Positions 15,531 to 23,378 of a stretch of 64,000 nucleotides of DNA are shown here, piece after piece. A model generated the notes under the pieces. That model was not told where the DNA came from. It was given only the letters and a program-made list of their open reading frames with translations, and made no database searches. Within the stretch, counting starts at the first letter, position 1, and each line of letters opens with the position of its first letter. A program made the translations under genes and the position numbers. Source of the DNA: an uncultured Bacteroides sp. (lineage in GTDB: Bacteria; Bacteroidota; Bacteroidia; Bacteroidales; Bacteroidaceae); NCBI GenBank assembly GCA_900552075.1, contig URYL01000002.1, positions 62,001-126,000 on the forward strand. Reading direction: 5' to 3'.

Positions 15531-16493
15531 ATGAAAACTTATACCGATGTATTCGATTTGGGCGACTTGAAGACCGCCTTGGCTGAAGCGTTCGAGATAA
15601 AAAAGGACCGTTATAAATACGAAGCGTTGGGCAAGCATAAAACTTGTCTGCTTATATTCTTTAATAACAGTTTGCGTACGCGACTGAGTACGCAAAAGGC
15701 TGCCCGCAACTTGGGCATGGATGTCATCGTGCTGGATGTGAATCAGGGTGCCTGGAAGCTGGAAACCGAGCGTGGCGTGGTGATGGATGGCGACAAGAGT
15801 GAGCATCTGTTGGAGGCTATTCCGGTCATGGCTTCTTATTGTGACATTATCGGCGTACGTTCGTTTGCCCGTTTCGAAAGCCGGGAAGATGACTATACCG
15901 AGAAGATTCTGAACCAGTTTATCCAATATTCCGGTAAACCGGTATTTTCTATGGAAGCGGCTACAGGACATCCTTTGCAGGCTTTTGCCGATTTGATTAC
16001 GATTGAAGAATACAAGCGGACCGAACGTCCGAAGGTGGTACTGACGTGGGCACCGCATCCGCGGGCACTTCCGCAGGCTGTACCGAATTCTTTTGCCGAC
16101 TTTATGAATGAGGCCAATGTGGATTTCGTAATTACACATCCGCACGGTTATGAACTCGACCCGAAGTTTGTGCGTGGCGCGAAGGTGGAATACAACCAGA
16201 AGAAGGCTTTTGAAGGAGCGGAATTCATCTATGCGAAGAACTGGGCTTGTCCGGGGGTAACTTGTCCGGAAGATTACGGAAAGATTCTGAGTAAGGATAT
16301 GAGCTGGACGGTAGATACGGAGCACATGTCGTGGACCAATAATGCATTCTTCATGCATTGTCTTCCGGTACGCCGTAACATGATTGTGTCGGATGACGTG
16401 ATTGAGGCTCCGACTTCACTGGTCATTCCGGAAGCTGCCAACCGGGAGATTTCGGCTACGGTGGTATTGAAGCGTATGCTTCAGAGTTTGTAA
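15531..16493 (+). CDS. argF': N-succinylornithine carbamoyltransferase
   Basis: A 320-residue carbamoyltransferase of the Bacteroidetes arginine pathway, which uses N-succinylated rather than free or acetylated ornithine. The carbamoyl-phosphate site is NNSLRTRLST (near residue 45); other family segments are DVNQGAWKLETERG, VRSFARFES, MEAATGHPLQAFADL, TWAPHPRALPQAVPNS and FMHCLPVRRNMIVSD. Compared from memory with the characterised Bacteroides fragilis enzyme, residue 90, which separates succinyl from acetyl specificity (Pro in B. fragilis, Glu in the Xanthomonas acetyl enzyme), is Ser here (DGDKSEHLL). Ser at this site is compatible with succinylornithine use. A bidirectional terminator follows. 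Confidence 0.93.
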   Translation: MKTYTDVFDLGDLKTALAEAFEIKKDRYKYEALGKHKTCLLIFFNNSLRTRLSTQKAARNLGMDVIVLDVNQGAWKLETERGVVMDGDKSEHLLEAIPVMASYCDIIGVRSFARFESREDDYTEKILNQFIQYSGKPVFSMEAATGHPLQAFADLITIEEYKRTERPKVVLTWAPHPRALPQAVPNSFADFMNEANVDFVITHPHGYELDPKFVRGAKVEYNQKKAFEGAEFIYAKNWACPGVTCPEDYGKILSKDMSWTVDTEHMSWTNNAFFMHCLPVRRNMIVSDDVIEAPTSLVIPEAANREISATVVLKRMLQSL

Positions 16494-16511
16494 TAATCAG
16501 CACTAAAATAA

Positions 16512-16565
16512 ATGCCGTGACGGGTGGAGGGATATTCCCTCTTGTCGGTCACGGCATTCTCTTTT
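16512..16565. terminator. Bidirectional terminator, argF' and rhodanese operon
   Basis: ATGCCGTGAC (16512-16521) pairs with GTCACGGCAT; an inner GAGGG/CCCTC stem continues the hairpin, and a T-rich run follows. It lies between convergent transcription units. Confidence 0.85.
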
Positions 16566-16606
16566 ATCTTATCTGCTTTATCGGTGTGAATTGTTCGGTA
16601 CTTGTT

Positions 16607-17005
16607 TTATTGCTCAATGTCTTTTCCCAGTTCTTTCCAGTTCTCAAAACCCTTGTCGAGGTTGTATACCTTGAAACCTTTCTTGACCAGCAGTTTGGCG
16701 GCGTTCCGGCTGCGGCGGCCGCTCTTGCAATAGACGGCTACTGGCTGTTCCGGATTCAGCAGTTCGTCGGCGTTGGCCGGGAATTTCTCATCCAGCACGT
16801 TGATATTAATACTGCCCGGAATGTGACCTTCACTGTATTCAGCCACGGTCCGTACGTCTACCAGCTGTACTTGGTCATCACTGATGAAGCGTTCAAACTC
16901 GTCGGCCGACAGGTTTTTGAAGTCGTCGCTTGATTTTCCTTTGCATGCCACCATGGCTACGGCGAACATGCATATAAAGAACATGAAATAAATTGTCTTG
17001 ATCAT
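16607..17005 (-). CDS. Rhodanese-like domain lipoprotein
   Basis: A 132-residue protein with a lipoprotein signal (MFFICMFAVAMVAC) followed by a single rhodanese domain. Visible motifs are VQLVDVRTVAEYSEGHIPGSINI, then the active-site loop VAVYCKSGRRSRNAA with the catalytic Cys, and YNLDKGFENWKELG. It may carry sulfane sulfur or act as a persulfide/thiol sensor at the cell envelope; the substrate is unknown. It is the last gene of the six-gene minus-strand operon that begins at 21588. Confidence 0.9.
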   Translation of the reverse strand: MIKTIYFMFFICMFAVAMVACKGKSSDDFKNLSADEFERFISDDQVQLVDVRTVAEYSEGHIPGSININVLDEKFPANADELLNPEQPVAVYCKSGRRSRNAAKLLVKKGFKVYNLDKGFENWKELGKDIEQ

Positions 17006-17015
17006 AAGTTGAGTG

Positions 17016-17681
17016 TTAATAAGTAAATTCGTAGTTTACAAAGCCTTTTTCGTACGTATTGATGCGGAGAATCACCCGGTCTCCGTGTGTGAGTCGTCCT
17101 TCGTAGGCCCATAGGGGTATGGAAAGATAACTCTTGCGGGTGAACGCTTCATAGTCGCCGTTCTGGTTGTGATAGAGCGTCAGGTGAAGTGTCCGGCTGC
17201 CGTCCTCGTTGTCGGTGATTCCTTCTTCCATAAAATGGAAAATATGACTTTTATCTTTGGTCATGGGTAGCAGAATCAGGTTGAGATAGTTACCTGATTT
17301 CCACACGCTCTGAATGTTCAGTGGGTCGGTCTTGGCGATGCCGTCCGGCAGCTTGTCGATCGTCACTGGTTTTACGGCGATAATCAGTTGGCAGGAATAC
17401 AGCAGGACTGTTGCATTTCTCTGTGTGTCTGTTCCCTTGGACTCATAGATGGATACTGTCCGGTAAGTCGAATCGGGTGTAAGTCCGTCCAGTCCTTCCC
17501 GGTTGAGAATCTGCAGCGTCTCTCCCTTGTCGGTGATAAGGTTCTGAAGTGTTCCGCTCGTGTCGGTCGTTACGTCGATAAAGGTACTTATCACGTTGGG
17601 ATAGACGTATTCATCCTCTTTGCATGCACCTAGAAAAAGCAGGCAGAAGAACGTACTTAAAAGGATATGGACCCGTTTCAT
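17016..17681 (-). CDS. NigD-like lipoprotein
   Basis: 221 residues from MKRVHILLSTFFCLLFLGAC; this start overlaps the upstream acyltransferase stop by 4 nt (ATGA). After the lipobox Cys, the sequence EDEYVYPNVISTFIDVTTD and the beta-rich body (TLQILNREGLDGLTPDSTYR; VLLYSCQLI; GNYLNLILLP; RTLHLTLYHNQNGDYEAFTRKSYLSIPL) match the NigD-like family of Bacteroidales, first named from a bacteriocin-linked operon. Molecular function is unknown. Located in the outer or inner membrane by lipidation. Confidence 0.88.
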   Translation of the reverse strand: MKRVHILLSTFFCLLFLGACKEDEYVYPNVISTFIDVTTDTSGTLQNLITDKGETLQILNREGLDGLTPDSTYRTVSIYESKGTDTQRNATVLLYSCQLIIAVKPVTIDKLPDGIAKTDPLNIQSVWKSGNYLNLILLPMTKDKSHIFHFMEEGITDNEDGSRTLHLTLYHNQNGDYEAFTRKSYLSIPLWAYEGRLTHGDRVILRINTYEKGFVNYEFTY

Positions 17682-18832
17682 GCTTCGGTGGCTTTCAGAT
17701 AGTTGATAGCCGGGTTGGCATACATTTGCAGGATACACCGACGGAGGAAATCTTCGTCTTTGTTGGGCAACTGAATTAAATCCAGTTTCTGCTGTAGGTA
17801 GGTTTCGAAGCGTTGTTTCTCTTCCGGTGTATATTTACCGGTGAAGGTATCGGTACCGTTCAGTAAATCACAAGCCACGTAGTTTCCCGGATATATCCGG
17901 TAGCTGCGATGGATGTGACGGTCAATCAGTGTGGCCAGACGGTTGAATATTTCCGTCTTAGGCAATTCTCGTAGCGTTTCCAGTTCCTCGTTGAGGCAGG
18001 GTGCCGTCTGGAAATGCACGTGGCCTTTGTAGCCGAAAATACCCGTCTGCATGTTGGTCAGGTCGTCGGCCTGACTTTTCTTGAAATTCTCCGAATCCCG
18101 TTTCTGCTGCATCTCCTTTGCTTTCAGGAAGTCACACGGGTCATACTCGTACGACAGAGCCACAGGCACGAGGTTCAGTTCCTTTAACCGGTCTACGGTG
18201 TCGCCTTCTCCTCCCATGGCCAGCATTTTCAACACACTTTCTTGGGTACGGTCGTTGGAGTCCTTGGCTCTTCCTTCACGCTGGGCAATCCATATATTTT
18301 CTTTCTTTTGTGTCACGGCAAAATGGATATAGCGCGACATGCGGGCCGACGATTCCAGCATCTGCCGCATGCTCAGGGCACGCTGCACGATAAACGACTT
18401 GTTCACCCGGACCAGCTTCTTTATCCATGGATAAATCAGCAGGTTGTCGCCAATGGCAATTTCCACGGTAGTGGGGAAACCGTTGTCCAGGAGGCCGACA
18501 GATAGAAATCCCGGATCGAGTACGATATCCCGGTGATTGGAGATAAACGTATAACTCTTTTGTTTGTCGGGTAAGGAAGAGGCATCTAGATCGAATCCGT
18601 CACTATACTGTTGCATGATGTCGTGGAGCAGCTTGTGAAAGAACGTTTTCTGTACGTCCAGGTTGGTCTTGCAGTGGCGCAGCTGTGCCGCGATTAGCTC
18701 CATGGGAACACCCGGCATGACCGACTGGATGACAGCCTGAAAGTCCTTGTCGGCCAACAGTTCCTCGCAGACTTGTGGAAGTTCTTCGGGGGTGTACGGA
18801 CGAATATCGTCAAATTCAGCAGGTATGTTCAT
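17678..18832 (-). CDS. PlsC-like acyltransferase
   Basis: A 384-residue acyltransferase, probably acting on lysophosphatidate or another acyl acceptor at the inner membrane. The acyltransferase motif near residue 99 is SNHRDIVLDPG, in which His100 and Asp106 are five residues apart, one more than the canonical HX4D, while Asp102 also lies in the loop. Later motifs are IVQRAL and the substrate-binding IAQREGRAKDSND (EGR). There is no obvious transmembrane helix. It lies 36 nt after ddl and overlaps nigD-like by 4 nt. The family is common in Bacteroidetes; substrate not established. Confidence 0.83.
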   Translation of the reverse strand: MNIPAEFDDIRPYTPEELPQVCEELLADKDFQAVIQSVMPGVPMELIAAQLRHCKTNLDVQKTFFHKLLHDIMQQYSDGFDLDASSLPDKQKSYTFISNHRDIVLDPGFLSVGLLDNGFPTTVEIAIGDNLLIYPWIKKLVRVNKSFIVQRALSMRQMLESSARMSRYIHFAVTQKKENIWIAQREGRAKDSNDRTQESVLKMLAMGGEGDTVDRLKELNLVPVALSYEYDPCDFLKAKEMQQKRDSENFKKSQADDLTNMQTGIFGYKGHVHFQTAPCLNEELETLRELPKTEIFNRLATLIDRHIHRSYRIYPGNYVACDLLNGTDTFTGKYTPEEKQRFETYLQQKLDLIQLPNKDEDFLRRCILQMYANPAINYLKATEA

Positions 18833-18868
18833 GATATTGAATGTCTTGTTCTCTCCAAAGATACAAAA

Positions 18869-19846
18869 TTAATTGAAATGGTCCTCAATAATATCGGTCA
18901 TCACATCCTTTATATCCAGTCCGGCGGCACGTACTTGTTGCGGGATGAAGCTGGTAGCAGTCATGCCCGGAGTGGTATTGATTTCGAGCATGTTGATTTT
19001 GTCGCCTTCCGTGATGATGTAATCTACACGGACGATTCCCTTGCAGCCCAAAATATCATAGATGGCAGAAGTGAGCTGCCGTACGCGATTGGTCAGTTCC
19101 GGGCTGAGGCGTGCCGGGGTGATTTCTGTCACTTCTCCTTTGTATTTGGCGTTGTAGTCGAAGAATTCGTTCTTGCTGACCACTTCGGTAATCGGAAATA
19201 CTACAGCGCTATTTTTAGTCTTGTAGCATCCGTTGGCCAGTTCGATACCGTCCATGAAGGCCTCAATCATCACATCGTCCGATTCCTTGAAAGCTTCTTG
19301 TAGGGCCGGCTGGATCTGTTCTTTGGTCTTTACCTTGGTTACACCAAAGCTGGAACCGCTGGCATTGGGCTTAATGAAGCAAGGCAAGCCGATTTTGCTG
19401 ATAACATCCTCATCGCTGATGCCATGGCGTTTATTTACCAGCATGGATTCAGCTACCCGTATGCCAAAGCCTTTCAGGTACTGGTTCAAGGTGAATTTGC
19501 TGAACGTCATGGCTGATATCAGTACGTCGCAAGTAGAGTAAGGGATACCGATCAGTTCGAAATATCCTTGCAGGATACCGTTTTCTCCCGGAGTTCCGTG
19601 AATGGTGATATAGGCAAAGTCGGGGATGATTTTCTTTCCGTGGTCAGTGAAACTGAAATCATTCTTATCTACCTTTGCGCGGCTTCCATCGGAAAGGATG
19701 GCTTCCCAATGCGCTTTGGTCAGTTCCACAATATAAAGGGTATATTTTTCTTGGTCAATAAAAGAGTAGATACCCTCTGCACTTTTCATGGAGACTTCGT
19801 GTTCGGAAGAGTCTCCTCCTGCTACAATCGCAATTGTACGTTTCAT
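18869..19846 (-). CDS. ddl: D-alanine--D-alanine ligase
   Basis: A 325-residue ATP-grasp ligase that makes D-Ala-D-Ala for peptidoglycan precursors. The N-terminal VAGGDSSEHEVSMKSAEGIYSFI matches the family. Other motifs are HGTPGENGILQGYFELIGIPY (the GExGxxQG loop), LPCFIKPNASGSSFGVTKVK (ATP binding), IEAFMDGIELANGCYK, GCKGIVRVDYIITEGDKINMLEINTTPGMT (Mg2+/ATP) and SFIPQQVRAAG. The start overlaps the stop of the pseudouridine synthase by 4 nt, so translational coupling is likely. Confidence 0.97.
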   Translation of the reverse strand: MKRTIAIVAGGDSSEHEVSMKSAEGIYSFIDQEKYTLYIVELTKAHWEAILSDGSRAKVDKNDFSFTDHGKKIIPDFAYITIHGTPGENGILQGYFELIGIPYSTCDVLISAMTFSKFTLNQYLKGFGIRVAESMLVNKRHGISDEDVISKIGLPCFIKPNASGSSFGVTKVKTKEQIQPALQEAFKESDDVMIEAFMDGIELANGCYKTKNSAVVFPITEVVSKNEFFDYNAKYKGEVTEITPARLSPELTNRVRQLTSAIYDILGCKGIVRVDYIITEGDKINMLEINTTPGMTATSFIPQQVRAAGLDIKDVMTDIIEDHFN

Positions 19847-20919
19847 AATTGTTCTCTGTTACTGATATACGTTCTCCATCGTTCCAGCAGACAGGTCATG
19901 TCTTCGGGCAGTTCGGAAGTGAAAAACATTTCCTCTCCCGTGCGGGGATGTACAAACCCCAGTGTCTTGGCATGCAAGGCCTGACGGGGACAGATTTCGA
20001 AACAGTTGTTTACAAATTGTTTGTATTTGCTGAAATGAGTTCCTTTCAAGATTTCATGGCCGCCGTAGCGTTCGTCATTGAACAAGGTGTGGCCGATGTA
20101 TTTCATGTGTACGCGAATCTGATGGGTGCGTCCGGTCTCAAGCACACATTTCACCAGCGTGACGTAGCCTAATCGTTCCAGCACCTGATAGTGAGTGACG
20201 GCATGTTTTCCCTGAGTCGGGTCGGCCATGACAGCCATCTGCATCCGGTCGCGCGGATTGCGTCCGATGTTGCCCACGATGGTGCCTTCATCCTGTTCCA
20301 CGATGCCCCACACCAAGGCATTGTATTCACGCTTGGTGGTCTTATGGTAAAATTGTAATCCTAGGTTGGTCTTGGCATCCGGTGTCTTGGCCACGACGAG
20401 CAAGCCCGAGGTGTCCTTATCGATGCGGTGCACCAGTCCCACCTGCGGGTCGTTCGGATTATAGGTCGGCACGTCGCGCAGATGCCAGGCAATGGCATTC
20501 ACCAGCGTACCATGGTAATTCCCGCAGCCCGGATGTACCACCAGCCCCGCCGGTTTGTTCACTACCATCAGGTCGTCGTCTTCATATACAATGTTCAGGG
20601 GAATGTCTTCTGGGATGATATCGTTCTCGTAGCGTGGACGGTCCATCATCACGGTCAGCACGTCCAGCGGTTTCACCTTGTAGCTACTTTTCACTGGCTT
20701 TCCGTTAGCCATGACAAAGCCGTTGTCGGCCGCCATTTGGATACGGTTGCGCGATGCATTGACGATGCGTTCAAATAAATACTTGTCGATGCGGACCGGA
20801 GCCTGTCCCTTGTCTACCACCGTACGGAAATGTTCGTACAGTTCCGGTTCTCCCCCTATCGGTTCAATGTCGTCTGGCGTTTCGTCATCCAGTTCGTAAT
20901 CAATCAAATCTTCTGCCAT
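19843..20919 (-). CDS. RluA/RluD-family pseudouridine synthase
   Basis: A 358-residue RNA pseudouridine synthase. An N-terminal acidic stretch is followed by an S4 RNA-binding domain (RIDKYLFERIVNASRNRIQMAADNGFVMANGK) and the RluA catalytic domain with VNKPAGLVVHPGCGNYHGTL, the catalytic Asp in VHRIDKDTSGLLVVAKT, and TGRTHQIRVHMKYIGHTLFND. By size and S4 domain it resembles RluD (23S rRNA helix 69), but the target is inferred. It is the second gene of the operon, 18 nt after the PASTA gene and overlapping ddl. Confidence 0.94.
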   Translation of the reverse strand: MAEDLIDYELDDETPDDIEPIGGEPELYEHFRTVVDKGQAPVRIDKYLFERIVNASRNRIQMAADNGFVMANGKPVKSSYKVKPLDVLTVMMDRPRYENDIIPEDIPLNIVYEDDDLMVVNKPAGLVVHPGCGNYHGTLVNAIAWHLRDVPTYNPNDPQVGLVHRIDKDTSGLLVVAKTPDAKTNLGLQFYHKTTKREYNALVWGIVEQDEGTIVGNIGRNPRDRMQMAVMADPTQGKHAVTHYQVLERLGYVTLVKCVLETGRTHQIRVHMKYIGHTLFNDERYGGHEILKGTHFSKYKQFVNNCFEICPRQALHAKTLGFVHPRTGEEMFFTSELPEDMTCLLERWRTYISNREQL

Positions 20920-20937
20920 TTTTTCGATTTGTGGAGG

Positions 20938-21588
20938 TTAGAACCAAGAGTCATCCACTTCAGCTTCGCTGCTTTCAGATGCTCCTTCACTTATCATCAC
21001 TTGTGTAGAATCCATGGCCAGTGAATCGCGGATGGCTGTATTGCCCACACACAAAGTTAGCATGGCCTCGTGGGGAACCTTGTCTCCGCTCATCAGGCTT
21101 CTGCCACGGTATTTGATGCCGTAAATCCAGTCTTGCTCACCCGAAACATATTCCGGTTCCGTCAAGCGGAAGCCCATGGCTTTTAATTTTGCTTCTGCCT
21201 GGCGTAGGGAACTGTTGTCAATCAAATCGGGCAGTTTTACCAGAGGTACCTTCGACGTGGTGATGGTCAGATAGATGGTACGTCCTTCTTTTACACGTGC
21301 GCCTCCCGCCGGATTCTGATCCAGAATCATTCCGTCGGGGAGTCCCTTCACATAACTGGAGTCTACCACCAGTCCTTCCAACTTTTGGTTGTGAAGAGCC
21401 AGTTGCGCTTCTCCCAAAGTCTTGTTTTTTACGTTGGGCACCACATAGGCTTCTCCGTGGTGTGTATAGTGGTCGAGCCAGAGCAGCGTGCCCCAGCATG
21501 CACCGATAACTACGACAATCATGGCTATCAGGTTCAGCCAGAAAAAGCGGTTCTTCTTAAAGGAAAAGAATTCTTTCAGGGTTATCAT
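20938..21588 (-). CDS. PASTA-domain membrane protein
   Basis: A 216-residue protein with a short cytoplasmic N-terminus, one transmembrane helix (FFWLNLIAMIVVVIGACWGTL, about residues 14-36) and an external part of two to three PASTA repeats (YVVPNVKNKTLGEAQLALHNQKL; GMILDQNPAGGARVKEGRTIYLTITT; VKLPDLIDNSSLRQAEAKLKAMGF). PASTA domains bind peptidoglycan or muropeptides. There is no kinase or transpeptidase domain. As first gene of an operon with ddl, it probably works in cell-wall biogenesis. Promoter -7 element at 21614-21621. Confidence 0.9.
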   Translation of the reverse strand: MITLKEFFSFKKNRFFWLNLIAMIVVVIGACWGTLLWLDHYTHHGEAYVVPNVKNKTLGEAQLALHNQKLEGLVVDSSYVKGLPDGMILDQNPAGGARVKEGRTIYLTITTSKVPLVKLPDLIDNSSLRQAEAKLKAMGFRLTEPEYVSGEQDWIYGIKYRGRSLMSGDKVPHEAMLTLCVGNTAIRDSLAMDSTQVMISEGASESSEAEVDDSWF

Positions 21589-21613
21589 GTTACGTCAAAG
21601 TCTATAATCGAGG

Positions 21614-21621
21614 CAAAGATA
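21614..21621 (-). promoter_or_regulatory. -7 element of the PASTA-rluD-ddl operon
   Basis: TATCTTTG on the minus strand, exact TAnnTTTG match, 25 nt upstream of the PASTA protein start. Confidence 0.65.
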
Positions 21622-21833
21622 TAACATTTTGTTGGAATACGGGGGAGTTAGGGATGAAACCTATGTCTTTTTAACATGAAAACAAGCACTTGCAGCAGAA
21701 AGAGTGCAAGGAAAGGCGATGAAAGATACGGAAAGCAAGTGTGGAGAGAAGCAACCTTTTTCTTAATGCCTTTTAAAGCACAGGGTAAACTTCTTAATCT
21801 ATGTTATAAAACATGCGTAAACGCGCACAATAC

Positions 21834-21863
21834 TTGCATAATTCCAGAAAGTCCGTACCTTTG
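21834..21863 (+). promoter_or_regulatory. Promoter of the leader RNA/THUMP-like gene
   Basis: TTG (21834-21836) and TACCTTTG (21856-21863) are separated by 19 nt, a near-perfect Bacteroidetes promoter. Transcription is expected near 21868-21872. Confidence 0.8.
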
Positions 21864-21867
21864 CATC

Positions 21868-21931
21868 GTGTTTTTCATAGTATTAGATTTAAGGTTAACA
21901 AAGGTTGGAGTTCAGCGGAACTCCTTTTTTT
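21868..21931 (+). ncRNA. Candidate short leader RNA or sRNA with terminator hairpin
   Basis: Transcription from the promoter at 21834-21863 would yield about 60 nt ending in the perfect hairpin GGAGTTC-AGCG-GAACTCC (21907-21924) plus seven T. The hairpin lies 62 nt before the ATG of the next gene. It can act as an intrinsic terminator, giving a small RNA, or as an attenuator. The segment before the hairpin (TTTTTCATAGTATTAGATTT, then AAGGTTAACAAAGGTTGG) seems familiar from other Bacteroidales leaders, but I could not check this. Confidence 0.55.
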
Positions 21932-21993
21932 ATGCCTTTATCTGAACAAAAGGAAAAACGACAGCTTGTACAGACGCTTATAAGAACAGAAGA

Positions 21994-23193
21994 ATGGCCG
22001 AACTTTCACCCGAAACGCTCCAGTTTATCCGTGCGCACCGTACAGAGGATGTGCGTACGTTGGCTTTGCAGGCTCGCAAATATCCGCAGGTAGATATGGC
22101 GGCGGCTGTGGTGCAGATTGCCGGCTGGCAGATTGCCGAGAAGAAAGTGCCCCTTTGGGCGCAGACCGAAGGCATCCGGTATCCGGCCCACCTGTCCATG
22201 GAACAGTGCTCCTCGGAAATCACGGCCCGCTACAAGGCTTCGTGGCTGAAGGGCGATACGATGGCCGATTTGACGGGCGGACTGGGGGTAGACTGTTCTT
22301 TCCTGGCACGGAACTTCCAAAGAGTGGACTACGTGGAGCGGCAGGAAGTGCTCTGTGAACTGGCCCGCCATAATTTTCCGTTGCTCGGTTTGCCGCAAGT
22401 CACGGTGCATGAGGCGGATGGCGTGGACTATTTGCGACAGATGGAACCGGTGGACTGCCTGTTTCTGGACCCGGCCCGTCGTGACAGTCAGGGAGGAAAG
22501 ACTGTGGCCATTGCCGACTGTGAACCGGATGTGCAGAAACTGGAACCGTTGTTGGTAGAGAAAGGACGCACGGTGGTGGTGAAACTTTCACCCATGCTCG
22601 ATATCTTTTCTTCGCTGCGAGAGTTGAAATACATCCGTCAGATTCACGTAGTAGCTGTGAATAACGAGTGCAAAGAGTTGCTCGTAGTGCTTCAAAAACC
22701 GGAAAAATCCGCTCCAGAAGCCTCCGGAGAGGTGTGGATAAGTTGTGAACAGGCTGTTAATAACTTTTTGACGGAACCGTTTGTTTTCACTTATGCACAG
22801 GAGAAAGAAGCCGGTTGTCCGCTGGCGGAAGAAGTGGGGAATTACCTTTATGAACCGGGTGCGGCTTTGTTGAAAGCAGGACCTTACCGCCTGTTGGGAG
22901 CGCGTTTCGGTCTCCAGAAACTGCATGTGAACAGTCATTTATATACGTCGGAGGCGTTGGTGGACTTTCCGGGACGTCGTTTCCGGGTATTGGAAGTGTC
23001 GGGGTTTGGGAAGAAGGAACTGAAACAGTTGCTGCAAGGAGTGGACAAGGCCAACCTGACGGTACGTAATTTCCCGGCGTCGGTGGCGGAACTCCGGAAA
23101 AAATGGAAATTGAAGGAAGGCGGCGACGTGTATCTGTTTGCCACTACCTTGGAAGGCGACCGGCACGTGGTCATCAAATGCGTCAAGGCATAA
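21994..23193 (+). CDS. THUMP-like domain SAM-dependent methyltransferase
   Basis: A 399-residue class I methyltransferase-like protein. The SAM-binding region is ADLTGGLGVDCSFLARNFQRVDYVERQ (motif I, near residue 95), followed by EADGVDYL and CLFLDPARRD (motif IV-like, DPAR). The C-terminal part has VVKLSPMLDIFSSLREL and a THUMP-like C-terminal domain (YLFATTLEGDRHVVIKCVK). The family is annotated as class I SAM-dependent methyltransferase with a THUMP_like domain; an RNA substrate is expected from the fold but is not proven. Single-gene unit ended by a strong terminator. Confidence 0.85.
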   Translation: MAELSPETLQFIRAHRTEDVRTLALQARKYPQVDMAAAVVQIAGWQIAEKKVPLWAQTEGIRYPAHLSMEQCSSEITARYKASWLKGDTMADLTGGLGVDCSFLARNFQRVDYVERQEVLCELARHNFPLLGLPQVTVHEADGVDYLRQMEPVDCLFLDPARRDSQGGKTVAIADCEPDVQKLEPLLVEKGRTVVVKLSPMLDIFSSLRELKYIRQIHVVAVNNECKELLVVLQKPEKSAPEASGEVWISCEQAVNNFLTEPFVFTYAQEKEAGCPLAEEVGNYLYEPGAALLKAGPYRLLGARFGLQKLHVNSHLYTSEALVDFPGRRFRVLEVSGFGKKELKQLLQGVDKANLTVRNFPASVAELRKKWKLKEGGDVYLFATTLEGDRHVVIKCVKA

Positions 23194-23225
23194 CTTCTAC
23201 TCGAAAATTGTCAAAAAATCATACA

Positions 23226-23259
23226 GCGGGTGTCTAATTTTTAGACACCCGCTTTTTTT
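23226..23259 (+). terminator. Terminator of the THUMP-like gene
   Basis: Perfect 12-bp stem GCGGGTGTCTAA / TTAGACACCCGC with a TTT loop and at least seven T. One of the strongest terminators in the window. Confidence 0.92.
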
Positions 23260-23300
23260 AGGTATTTCATTCTTTGTTGATAATCAGTTGTTTAAAAGAT

Positions 23301-23316
23301 TGGCACGGACTTTGTA
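23301..23316 (+). promoter_or_regulatory. Candidate sigma-54 (-24/-12) promoter of the ABC operon
   Basis: TGGCACGGACTTTGTA matches the sigma-54 consensus TGGCACG-N4-TTGCW except for T instead of C in the -12 GC. It lies 63 nt upstream of the ABC ATPase ATG, and no TAnnTTTG element was seen in this gap. Sigma-54 control would need an enhancer-binding activator, which is not in the window. Confidence 0.55.
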
Positions 23317-23378
23317 TAGGATTTAGTGGAAAATAAAGTTCCAAAATGAAAATATGAATCCTATAAAACGATAAAATT

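Larger units (their letters stand above)
21589..21993. other. 405-nt divergent intergenic region
   Basis: It holds the minus-strand promoter of the PASTA operon, then a plus-strand promoter and a leader with a perfect terminator-like hairpin upstream of the THUMP-like gene. The ORF at 21676-21945 covers these signals and has no recognisable protein character. Confidence 0.7.

Noticed and set aside
21676..21945. 89-codon plus-strand ORF before the THUMP-like gene
   Set aside because: It overlaps the promoter and hairpin leader and has no homology-like pattern or ribosome-binding site.
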